Below, piece after piece: positions 7,178 to 17,032 of a DNA stretch of 17,032 bases (position 1 is its first letter; every line of letters begins with the position of its first letter). The notes under the pieces were generated by a model. The model was not told where the DNA came from, searched no databases, and worked only from the letters and a program-made list of their open reading frames with translations. A program made the translations under genes and the position numbers. Source of the DNA: JBDTGE01 sp050742975 (lineage in GTDB: Bacteria > Actinomycetota > Actinomycetes > Mycobacteriales > Jatrophihabitantaceae). The stretch lies in assembly GCA_050742975.1 (NCBI GenBank), contig JBOGDQ010000121.1, forward strand, positions 1-17,032, written 5' to 3'.

Positions 7178-8268
7178 TGTCGATCTTCCGTCGGCTGTAC
7201 CGCGGTGAGACGCGGATCAACTTCATCGGCGCGCGCAGGCGCTGGTACTCCGCTTCCGGAGTGCTCATCCTGATCTGCGTCCTGAGCTTCGTGTTCCGCG
7301 GTTTCAACTACGGTGTGGAGTTCAAGGGCGGCGCCACCTTCCAGTTCGCCGCCTCGGGCACCTCGCTCACCTCCGACAAGCTCGCAACCGCGTTCACCAA
7401 CGCCGGGGTCGCGCCGGCCGAGGCGCCGCAGGTCGTCGGGTCCGGCAGCAACAAGCAGATCATCGTCAACACCAAGACGCTCCTGCCGCAGGAGTCGCAG
7501 AACCTGCAGGCCTCCGTCGAGAAGGCGCTGAACATCGACGCGAAGACGGTGTCGGTGGACATCATCGGCAGCCAGTGGGGTCATGACACGACGATCAAGG
7601 CGCTCGAGGGCCTGATCATCTTCCTGGTCGTGGTGTCGATCTACATCTCGTTCCGGTTCCAGTGGCGGATGGCCGTCGGCGGCATGGTCGCGCTGCTGCA
7701 CGACCTGATAGTCACGGCAGGCGTCTATTCGGTCATCGGCTTCGAGGTCACGCCGTCGACGATCGTCGGACTGCTGACGATCCTCGGCTTCTCGCTGTAC
7801 GACACGGTCGTCGTGTACGACAAGGTCGCCGAGAACGCCAAGAACATCCTGGCCGGGACCCGGATGACGTTCTCCGAGGCGGCGAACCTCGCGGTGAACC
7901 AGACGCTGATGCGCTCGATCAACACGTCCGTGATCGCGCTGCTGCCGGTTGCCGGGCTGCTGTTCGTGGGCGTGGGCATCCTGGGCGTCGGCACCATCGA
8001 GGACCTGGCCCTGATCCTGTTCGTCGGGCTGGCCACCGGTGCGTACTCCTCGCTGTTCCTGGCCACCCCGGTCGTCGTGGATCTGACCGAGCGCGAGGCC
8101 GCATACAAGGCACTGACCAAGCGGGTGGTGGCAAAGCGGGCCAGCGAGGCCAGGCGGGCGAGCGAGGAGGCCCTGGTCGGCGCGCCGGTCACCCGGCGCC
8201 CGACGACGGGACACGGACCGGCGCCCGCGCCCAGACCCGGTGCCAGGCCCCAGCGCCGCCGCAGATGA
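7177..8268 (+). CDS. secF: Protein translocase subunit SecF
   Basis: SecF pairs with SecD in the RND-type export accessory complex. It has 363 residues. The first membrane helix is about 24-41, followed by GVEFKGG (46-52, the SecF signature near the periplasmic domain). A helix block from about residue 145 includes VGLLTILGFSLYDTVVVYDK, highly conserved in SecF. The tail (about 303-363) is Arg/Ala/Pro-rich and cytoplasmic. The start ATG at 7177 shares a base with the secD stop (TGATG), with AAGGGCGAG just upstream as ribosome-binding region. The stop lies in the first copy of a short repeat at the secF/apt junction, where an overlapping ATGA opens a 12-codon mini-ORF rather than apt itself. 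Confidence 0.97.
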   Translation: MSIFRRLYRGETRINFIGARRRWYSASGVLILICVLSFVFRGFNYGVEFKGGATFQFAASGTSLTSDKLATAFTNAGVAPAEAPQVVGSGSNKQIIVNTKTLLPQESQNLQASVEKALNIDAKTVSVDIIGSQWGHDTTIKALEGLIIFLVVVSIYISFRFQWRMAVGGMVALLHDLIVTAGVYSVIGFEVTPSTIVGLLTILGFSLYDTVVVYDKVAENAKNILAGTRMTFSEAANLAVNQTLMRSINTSVIALLPVAGLLFVGVGILGVGTIEDLALILFVGLATGAYSSLFLATPVVVDLTEREAAYKALTKRVVAKRASEARRASEEALVGAPVTRRPTTGHGPAPAPRPGARPQRRRR

Positions 8269-8304
8269 CAGCGCTGCCACAGATGACGCGCTGCCGCAGA
8301 TGAC
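8258..8304 (+). repeat. Triplicated GCCRCAGATGAC motif at the secF/apt junction
   Basis: GCC(G/A)CAGATGAC occurs at 8258-8269, 8276-8287 and 8293-8304, spaced 18 and then 17 nt. Each copy contains ATGA. Copy 1 holds the secF stop and copy 3 the apt start. Removing 35 bp would fuse copies 1 and 3 into a direct secF/apt ATGA overlap, so a recent small duplication is likely. Confidence 0.85.
8265..8303 (+). other. 12-codon mini-ORF bridging secF and apt
   Basis: Starting at the ATG that overlaps the secF stop, the frame reads MTALPQMTRCRR and stops at TGA 8301-8303, which overlaps the apt ATG at 8300. It is out of frame with apt. It may act as a translational relay between secF and apt, or may simply be a by-product of the repeat. 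Whether a peptide is made is unknown. Confidence 0.4.
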
Positions 8305-8836
8305 GTCCGATTCGGCCGATGACGTGGCGGCCCTGGTCGCCGCCAGACTGCGTGATGTCCCGGACTTCCCGGAGCCGGGCGTGCTGTTCAAGGACATCAC
8401 TCCGCTGCTGGCCGACGGCGCCGCGTTCGCCGCCGTCGTGCACGCGCTGGCCGAGGCCGCGCCCGACGTGGACCTGGTCGCGGGGGTGGAGGCCCGCGGG
8501 TTCCTGATCGCCGGCGCGATCGCCCGCGATCTCAAGTGCGGCCTCGTCCCCGTGCGCAAGGCCGGCAAGCTGCCGCCGCCGACGATCCGGCGCGCGTACC
8601 AGCTCGAGTACGGGACGGCCGAGGTGGAGGTACCGGTCCACGTGCTGGCCGGCAAGCGGGTGCTGCTCGTGGACGACGTGCTGGCCACCGGTGGCACGCT
8701 GCGCGCCGCTGCCGACCTCATCGCCGAGGCCGGCGCGACGGTCGTCGGACTCGGGGTCCTGCTCGAGCTCGGCTTCCTCGACGGCCGATCGCGGATCGGG
8801 GACGTCGCGCCGCTGCACTCGCTGCTGTGCGTATAG
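8300..8836 (+). CDS. apt: Adenine phosphoribosyltransferase
   Basis: Apt converts adenine and PRPP to AMP and pyrophosphate in purine salvage. From ATG 8300 the protein is 178 residues, the family length, and aligns with E. coli Apt from its first helix (DVPDFPEPGVLFKDITPLL). The AGVEARGFLIAG segment (61-72), VPVRKAGKLP (83-92) and LEYGT (102-106) are typical. The PRPP-binding motif is VLLVDDVLATGGT (121-133). An in-frame GTG at 8240 lies inside secF and would add 20 residues unlike the family, so I reject it. No Shine-Dalgarno is visible before 8300, consistent with dependence on upstream ribosomes. Its position before relA is the usual actinobacterial one. Confidence 0.95.
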   Translation: MTSDSADDVAALVAARLRDVPDFPEPGVLFKDITPLLADGAAFAAVVHALAEAAPDVDLVAGVEARGFLIAGAIARDLKCGLVPVRKAGKLPPPTIRRAYQLEYGTAEVEVPVHVLAGKRVLLVDDVLATGGTLRAAADLIAEAGATVVGLGVLLELGFLDGRSRIGDVAPLHSLLCV

Positions 8837-8883
8837 GCCGGTGCCGGTGGGCCGCTGCCGCCCGCCCGGAGCCCGGTTCGCCG

Positions 8884-8889
8884 TAGACT
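8884..8889 (+). promoter_or_regulatory. Candidate -10 (TAGACT) upstream of relA
   Basis: TAGACT in CCGTAGACTCGA fits TANNNT and lies in the 86 bp apt-relA gap, 33 bp before the proposed CTG start. The same TAG is the stop that closes the relA frame upstream. No clear -35 is seen. Confidence 0.35.
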
Positions 8890-8906
8890 CGACTGCACGA
8901 GATAGC

Positions 8907-8917
8907 AGGAGAGGGGA
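8907..8917 (+). promoter_or_regulatory. Strong ribosome-binding site that decides the relA start
   Basis: AGGAGAGGGGA is the best Shine-Dalgarno match between apt and relA. It is 6-11 nt from an in-frame CTG at 8923 but about 70 nt from the first canonical in-frame start, GTG 8986, which has no comparable site. Confidence 0.6.
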
Positions 8918-8922
8918 CGGGA

Positions 8923-11317
<2,395 letters not shown>

Positions 11318-11322
<5 letters not shown>

Positions 11323-11329
11323 GCTCAGC
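11318..11329. other. 12-bp palindrome containing both convergent stop codons
   Basis: GCTGAGCTCAGC is a perfect palindrome. It holds the relA TGA (11320-11322) and, on the other strand, the cyclophilin TGA (11327-11325). There is no loop or U-tract, so it is not a classical terminator. Confidence 0.7.
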
Positions 11330-12164
11330 GCGCGATCGTCACCGACTTGATCTCGATCGGCAGCTTCGGCTTTCCGTCACCGGTGCCGTTGGCGTTGTTC
11401 GAGCCCTTCGCCGCCACCTTGTCCACGACGCTCAGGCCCTTGGTGACCTTGCCGAAGATCGTGTAGTTCGCGCCCAGGCTGGTCGAGTCCTTGTAGACGA
11501 TGAAGAACTGGCTGCCGTTCGTGTTCGCTCCGCTGTTGGCCATGGCCAGCACTCCGGCCGTGTACTTCTCGCTGCCGCTGAGCTCGTCGTTGAACGAGTA
11601 GCCGGGACCGCCCGAGCCGGTGCCGGTGGGGTCCCCGCATTGCAACACGTAGATGCCGCTGGTCGTGAGGCGGTGGCACGGCGTGTTGTCGAAGTACTTC
11701 TGGGTGGCGAGCGAGAGGAAGTTCTGCACCGCACACGGCGCCGTCGCCCGGTCCAGGGTGAACGTCATCGTCCCCTGCGTGGTGGCGACCGTGGCGACCG
11801 CGCTGCCCTTGGTCGACGCCTTGTCCGCCGGCACCGTGACCTTCTTCGCCGCCGCGCCGCCGGCGACGAACTTGCAGCTTCCGAGGGGCAGCGCTGCGGC
11901 ACTCGTCGTCGCGCTTGCCGACGGTGACGGTGACGGCGTATTGCTCACGACCGGATTGTCCGCCGCCGCCGGCTGCTTCTTGTTGCCGTTGCCGCTGGTA
12001 GCCACCACGACGATGACGACCACCGCCACGATGATGACCAGGGTGCCGACGATCGACGCGATCAGCGTGAACCGCTTGCGCGCGGCCTCGCGTTCGGCCC
12101 GCTCCTGCAGTTGACGCTGCAGTTGACGGCGGGCGGCCTCGCGGCGCTGCTTCTCGGTTGCCAT
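11325..12164 (-). CDS. ppiB: Membrane-anchored cyclophilin-type peptidyl-prolyl isomerase
   Basis: Cyclophilins speed cis-trans isomerisation at proline. This 279-residue protein has a basic cytoplasmic N-terminus (KQRREAARRQLQRQLQERAE), one membrane helix (about 32-55), a Pro/Ser/Thr linker (about 60-95), then an extracytoplasmic cyclophilin domain (about 125-279). The domain has the catalytic Arg in CHRL (R165), LQCGDPTGTG (174-183), AMANSGANTNGSQFF (207-221) and FGKVTKGLSVVDKV. The Phe usually before HR is Cys163, seen in some bacterial members. ATG 12164 has GAGGAT about 7 nt upstream. It is second in a two-gene minus-strand operon, 29 bp after the FKBP gene, and lies opposite to relA as ppiB does in mycobacteria. 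Its first 45 residues match the FKBP neighbour without gaps. Confidence 0.95.
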   Translation of the reverse strand: MATEKQRREAARRQLQRQLQERAEREAARKRFTLIASIVGTLVIIVAVVVIVVVATSGNGNKKQPAAADNPVVSNTPSPSPSASATTSAAALPLGSCKFVAGGAAAKKVTVPADKASTKGSAVATVATTQGTMTFTLDRATAPCAVQNFLSLATQKYFDNTPCHRLTTSGIYVLQCGDPTGTGSGGPGYSFNDELSGSEKYTAGVLAMANSGANTNGSQFFIVYKDSTSLGANYTIFGKVTKGLSVVDKVAAKGSNNANGTGDGKPKLPIEIKSVTIAR

Positions 12165-12193
12165 GCAGATCCTCGGTTCGGCAGAGGTTTCGG

Positions 12194-12916
12194 TTACTTG
12201 ACGGACAGGAGATCGACGACGAAGACGAGGGGCGAGTTGGCCGGGATCGCGCTCTGTGCCTGGGCGCCGTAACCCAGCGCGGGCGGCACGATGATGATCC
12301 GCCGGCCACCGACCTTCATCGGCGGCGCACCGGTCGTGCCCCCGATGCCCTGCGTGAATCCGGGGACCACCTTGGTCAGCGAGAAGCTGATGCCCTTGTC
12401 GCCGTGCTCGACGGGACCGTCGAACTCGGTCCCGTCGCAGTACAGGACTCCGGTGTACTTGACGTCGACGGTTGACTTCGCCGTCGCGGCCTTGCCCTTG
12501 CCGACGACGAGGTCCTTCACCGCGAGCTTCGTCGGGGCGGTCGTGGCGGACGAGCCGATCGAGGGCGGCTTGGCCAGATCCTTGGCTCCCTTCACGGTGA
12601 CACCGTCGAAGCTGACCGCCGTGCCGGCACCGGTCGCCGTAGGCACCGGCTTCGTCCCGGCAGCCCCGCACGCGTTGGCGGCCGGCGTCGTGGCCGTGCT
12701 CGCAGTGGGCGTGGGGCTGGATGCCGCCTTGGTCTTCTTGTCGTCACTGGTGAGCATCGTGATGGCGACGACGATGATCGCGATGATGATCAGGGTTCCG
12801 ACGATGGAGGCGATCAGCACGAATCGCTTCCGCGCGACCTCGCGTTCCTGGCGACGCTCGAGTTGACGTTCGAGATGCCGGCGGGCGGCGTCGCGGCGCT
12901 GCTTGTTCGTCGGCAC
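12194..12916 (-). CDS. Membrane-anchored FKBP-type peptidyl-prolyl isomerase
   Basis: A 240-residue isomerase of the FKBP fold, unrelated to cyclophilin but with the same activity. GTG 12916 was chosen over the upstream GTG/ATG codons because GGAGG (12926-12930 on this strand) lies 9 nt away and the protein then starts MPTNKQRRDAARR, as mycobacterial PpiB does. One membrane helix (about 32-55) is followed by an Ala/Thr/Pro linker. The FKBP domain is about 130-240, with VKYTG (Y154), TEFDGP (F165, D166), VVPGF (V184, F187 in place of the eukaryotic Trp) and ALGYG (Y216). These are the usual ligand-pocket positions, so it should be active. The catalytic domain faces outside the membrane. Partner gene is ppiB downstream. 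An FKBP gene here is additional to the mycobacterial arrangement. Confidence 0.95.
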   Translation of the reverse strand: MPTNKQRRDAARRHLERQLERRQEREVARKRFVLIASIVGTLIIIAIIVVAITMLTSDDKKTKAASSPTPTASTATTPAANACGAAGTKPVPTATGAGTAVSFDGVTVKGAKDLAKPPSIGSSATTAPTKLAVKDLVVGKGKAATAKSTVDVKYTGVLYCDGTEFDGPVEHGDKGISFSLTKVVPGFTQGIGGTTGAPPMKVGGRRIIIVPPALGYGAQAQSAIPANSPLVFVVDLLSVK

Positions 12917-12957
12917 GGGGCCGGTCCTCCAGGTGATCGGGCAGACGAGTCCCCGGC

Positions 12958-12963
12958 AGTCTA
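12958..12963 (-). promoter_or_regulatory. Candidate -10 (TAGACT) for the FKBP-ppiB operon
   Basis: On the minus strand CCGTAGACTGCC contains TAGACT, about 40 bp before the FKBP GTG. The identical hexamer precedes relA. It lies in the 185 bp divergent gap 12917-13101, which holds no gene. Confidence 0.35.
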
Positions 12964-13053
12964 CGGATGCCACATTTACGGCGGCTGAGCGCATCACGAG
13001 CGGACGGCTGCTCCCGTGCTGCCGTCGCCGCGGAACGCGATGTCGCGCCTCGG

Positions 13054-13059
13054 TAGGCT
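13054..13059 (+). promoter_or_regulatory. Candidate -10 (TAGGCT) for the MBL-hisS-aspS operon
   Basis: CGGTAGGCTGGA contains TAGGCT, a TANNNT element about 42 bp before the GTG at 13102, with AGGAG (13088-13092) as ribosome-binding site between. It is diverged from the FKBP promoter candidate in the same gap. No good -35 is seen. Confidence 0.35.
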
Positions 13060-13101
13060 GGAGGCTCGCCCACAACGTCGACCACTCAGGAGCCTCCGGC
13101 C

Positions 13102-13764
13102 GTGCTCATCGCGGGTTTCCCGTCCGACGCGACCGCCACCAACTGCTGGGTCGTGGCGCCCGCTGCCGGCGAGCAGTGCGTGGTGATCGACCCGGGCATC
13201 GGGGTCATCGGCGCGCTGGACGAGTTCATCGCCGGGCACCACCTGCACCCGATCGCGGTGCTGCTGACGCACGGGCACTTCGATCACACCTTCTCGGTGC
13301 TGCCGGTCTGCCAGGCGCGCGGCGTCCCGGCCTACATCCACCCGGCCGACCGGGCCCAGCTCGCCGACCCGTGGTCCGGCGTCGGCATGCCGGTCGGGAC
13401 ACCGCTGTTCGGGACGATGACGTTCGCCGAGCCGGACGACGTCAAAGAACTCGCCGACGGGGAGAAGGTCTCGCTCGGCGGCCTCGAGTTCGCCGTGCGC
13501 CACGCGCCCGGGCACTCGGCCGGCTCGGTCGTCTTCGAACTGGCAGCTGACGAGCAGCCACTGCTGTTCTCCGGTGACGTGCTGTTCGCGGGTTCGATCG
13601 GCCGCGTCGACCTGCCCGGCGGGTCGATGACCGACATGGAATCCTCACTGCGCAACGTCATCTGGCCGATGGACGACGCCACCCTGGTCCACCCCGGGCA
13701 CGGCCCGTCCACGACGATCGAGCGCGAGCGGGCGACGAACCCGTACCTGCAGGGGCTCGCGTGA
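13102..13764 (+). CDS. Metallo-beta-lactamase-fold hydrolase, glyoxalase II-like
   Basis: A 220-residue cytoplasmic metallohydrolase. The metal site is complete: THGHFDH gives H57, H59, D61 and H62, with H138 (APGHSAGS), D159 (LFSGDVLFAG) and H200 (VHPGHG). This set binds two metal ions in the glyoxalase II/hydroxyacylglutathione hydrolase superfamily. The FAGSIGRVDLPGGS segment is typical of the small bacterial subgroup, whose real substrate is unclear, especially in organisms lacking glutathione. GTG 13102 has AGGAG 9 nt upstream. A homologue sits next to hisS in mycobacteria and other actinobacteria, so position supports the assignment. The TGA overlaps an ATG (TGATG) that opens a 10-residue mini-ORF leading to hisS. 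Confidence 0.93.
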   Translation: MLIAGFPSDATATNCWVVAPAAGEQCVVIDPGIGVIGALDEFIAGHHLHPIAVLLTHGHFDHTFSVLPVCQARGVPAYIHPADRAQLADPWSGVGMPVGTPLFGTMTFAEPDDVKELADGEKVSLGGLEFAVRHAPGHSAGSVVFELAADEQPLLFSGDVLFAGSIGRVDLPGGSMTDMESSLRNVIWPMDDATLVHPGHGPSTTIERERATNPYLQGLA

Positions 13765-13796
13765 TGAGCGCTTGCGCGAAGGTCGGGCTGGCATAG
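13764..13796 (+). other. 10-codon mini-ORF bridging the MBL gene and hisS
   Basis: The ATG at 13764 shares a base with the upstream stop (TGATG). The frame reads MSACAKVGLA and ends at TAG 13794-13796, whose G is the first base of the hisS GTG (TAGTG). GAAGG at 13778-13782 inside it could help hisS initiation. It is the second such bridge in the window. Function and translation are unproven. Confidence 0.4.
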
Positions 13797-15129
13797 TGCC
13801 GACGACGTCGCTGTCCGGCTTCCCGGAGCTGCTGCCGTCCGAGCGGTTCATCGAGCTCGCGGTGCTCGACCGGCTGCGAGCGACCTTCGAGCTGCATGGC
13901 TTCTCCTCCGTCGAGACGCGTGCTGCCGAGCCGCTCGACCAGCTGCTGCGCAAGGGCGACATCGACAAAGAGGTTTACCTGCTTCGCCGGTTGCAGGCCG
14001 AGGCCGACGACGCCGACAGTGGGTTGGGGCTGCACTTCGACCTGACGGTGCCGTTCGCCCGCTACGTCCTCGACAACGCCGGACACCTGCAGTTCCCGTT
14101 CCGCCGCTACCAGATCCAGAAGGTGTGGCGGGGTGAGCGGCCGCAGGCGGGGCGCTATCGCGAGTTCACCCAGGCAGACCTCGACGTGGTCGCGGGCGTC
14201 GTGCTGCCGTTCCACCACGACGTCGAGGTGGCGCGGGTGATGGCCGAGGCGCTCGGCGGCCTGGAGTTCCTGCCACCGCTGCGCCTGCAGGTCAACAACC
14301 GCAGGCTGATCGAGGGGTTCCTGCTCGGTCTCGGCGCGCGCGACACGGCCGCTGCGATGCGCGCGATCGACCGGCTGGACAAGGCGCCGGTCGAGGTCGT
14401 GAGGACCGAACTCGTCGAACAGGCCGGGCTGACCGACGCGGAGGCCGGCAGCTGCCTGCAGCTGGCCGAGATCCGCAGCACCGACACCTCGTTCGTCGAT
14501 CGCGTGCGCGCGTTGGGAGTCCGGCACGAGCTGTTGGACGTCGGGCTGGACGAGCTCGCCGCCGTGATCGACGGCTGTGCGTCGATCAGCGGCGTGCGCG
14601 TCGAGGCCGACCTGCAGATCGCGCGCGGCCTGGACTACTACACCGGCACCGTGTTCGAGACGCGCATGTCCGGGTTCGAGTCGCTCGGCTCGATCTGCTC
14701 CGGCGGCCGCTACGACTCGCTGGCCAGCGACGGCAAGGTCAGCTACCCGGGCGTCGGTATCTCGCTGGGCGTCACCCGGTTGCTGATGCCGTTGTTCCAG
14801 CAGGGATATCTCGCCGGCTCACGCGACGTGCCGTCGGTGGTACTGGTGGCGTTGCCGGCCGAGGACGCTCGCGCCGGGAGCGACGCGATCGCGCAGTCGT
14901 TGCGCGCGCGGGGCATCCCGACCGAGGTCGCGGCGGCGCCGCAGAAGTACGGCAAGCAGATCCGCTACGCCGAGCGCCGTGGCATCCCGTTCGTCTGGTT
15001 CCCTGTCGAAGACGGGCGGCACGAGGTCAAGGACATCCGCTCCGGTGACCAGCAGGAGGCAGACCCCGCGGCCTGGTTGCCACCGACAGCAGACCTGCGA
15101 CCGCAGGCGATCGTGGAAGGTAAGACACG

Positions 15130-15133
<4 letters not shown>
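13796..15133 (+). CDS. hisS: Histidyl-tRNA synthetase
   Basis: HisRS charges tRNA-His, as a class II dimer. From GTG 13796 the protein has 445 residues and begins MPTTSLSGFPELLPSER, the standard actinobacterial start; the TTG at 13772 would add eight unrelated residues. The catalytic core shows FDLTVPFARYV (81-91), motif 2 KVWRGERPQAGRYREF (109-124), the HisRS-specific RGLDYYTGTVFE (277-288) and motif 3 with GGRYDSL then GVGISLGVTRL (about 303-333). The anticodon-binding domain occupies about 345-445 (QKYGKQIRYAERRGIPFVWF). The stop overlaps the aspS TTG start (TTGA), so hisS and aspS are very likely co-translated. Confidence 0.97.
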
Positions 15134-16902
<1,769 letters not shown>

Positions 16903-17032
16903 TTCCTGCAAGTAGGCCGGCTCGCCCACGGCCTCGATCCAGCGAGTGCGTGCTAGCAGCTCGCCGAACAGGGCCCGCATCTGGGTCCGGGCCAAGTGCG
17001 CGCCGAGGCAGAAGTGCGGTCCGTGCCCGAAC
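16903..17032 (-). CDS. Cytochrome P450, C-terminal part; 5'-partial, 3' end abnormal
   Basis: The minus-strand frame enters at the right edge with FGHGPHFCLGAHLAR. This is the P450 haem-binding motif, with the Cys ligand encoded at 17008-17010 and the His and Gly residues in place. It continues TQMRALFGELLARTRWIEA and GEPAYLQ, as P450s do before their last strand. Members then normally end within about 15-20 residues. Here the frame instead crosses the aspS stop and stays open, antisense to aspS, until TAG at 16309-16311, an overlap of almost 600 bp that I do not believe is all coding. I list only the part outside aspS. The gene may be truncated, frameshifted near its end, or fused to a spurious tail. 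Most of the protein lies outside the window. Confidence 0.85.

Noticed and set aside
8240..8299. Upstream GTG start for apt
   Set aside because: It would overlap the secF end and add residues absent from the family; ATG 8300 matches the normal Apt N-terminus.

Overview
The window is about 17 kb of very GC-rich, densely packed bacterial DNA. The gene content and order (ruvC, ruvA, ruvB, yajC, secD, secF, apt, relA, a cyclophilin on the opposite strand, a metallo-beta-lactamase-fold protein, hisS, aspS) are those of the conserved chromosomal backbone of Actinomycetota; Mycobacterium tuberculosis has a closely similar order. Frequent GTG/TTG starts, strong G/C preference at third codon positions, a mycobacterial-type LexA operator and the protein signatures all fit. 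I cannot name a genus. No tRNA, rRNA, CRISPR array, insertion sequence or prophage is visible.

Region 1 (1-1481) is accessory: a DUF6318-like secreted protein cut by the left edge, then a secreted PKD-type protein, joined by a GTGA stop/start overlap. Region 2 (1482-4310) is the Holliday-junction operon. It is headed by a perfect LexA box (TCGAAC-N4-GTTCGA) and contains an extra TPR protein gene inserted between ruvC and ruvA, coupled to both by ATGA overlaps. Region 3 (4321-8268) encodes the YajC-SecD-SecF protein-export auxiliary complex. Region 4 (8265-11322) holds apt (adenine salvage) and a bifunctional (p)ppGpp synthetase/hydrolase. Region 5 (11325-12916, minus strand) encodes two membrane-anchored extracytoplasmic prolyl isomerases, one cyclophilin and one FKBP, that share a near-identical N-terminal anchor. 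Region 6 (13102-16902) is a metallo-beta-lactamase-fold hydrolase followed by histidyl- and aspartyl-tRNA synthetases. At the right edge a cytochrome P450 enters on the minus strand, and its reading frame runs into aspS without a stop.

The genes are mostly housekeeping: recombination repair, secretion, folding of exported proteins, stringent response and tRNA charging. The least expected signals are the TPR gene inside the SOS-controlled ruv operon; two junctions (secF/apt and MBL/hisS) where a 10-12 codon mini-ORF bridges the upstream stop and the downstream start through overlapping stop/start codons, one of them built from a triplicated short repeat; the anchor shared by two unrelated isomerase folds; a probable CTG start for relA; and the P450 end that breaks at the aspS stop codon. 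I see no wholly new multi-gene defence or biosynthetic system.
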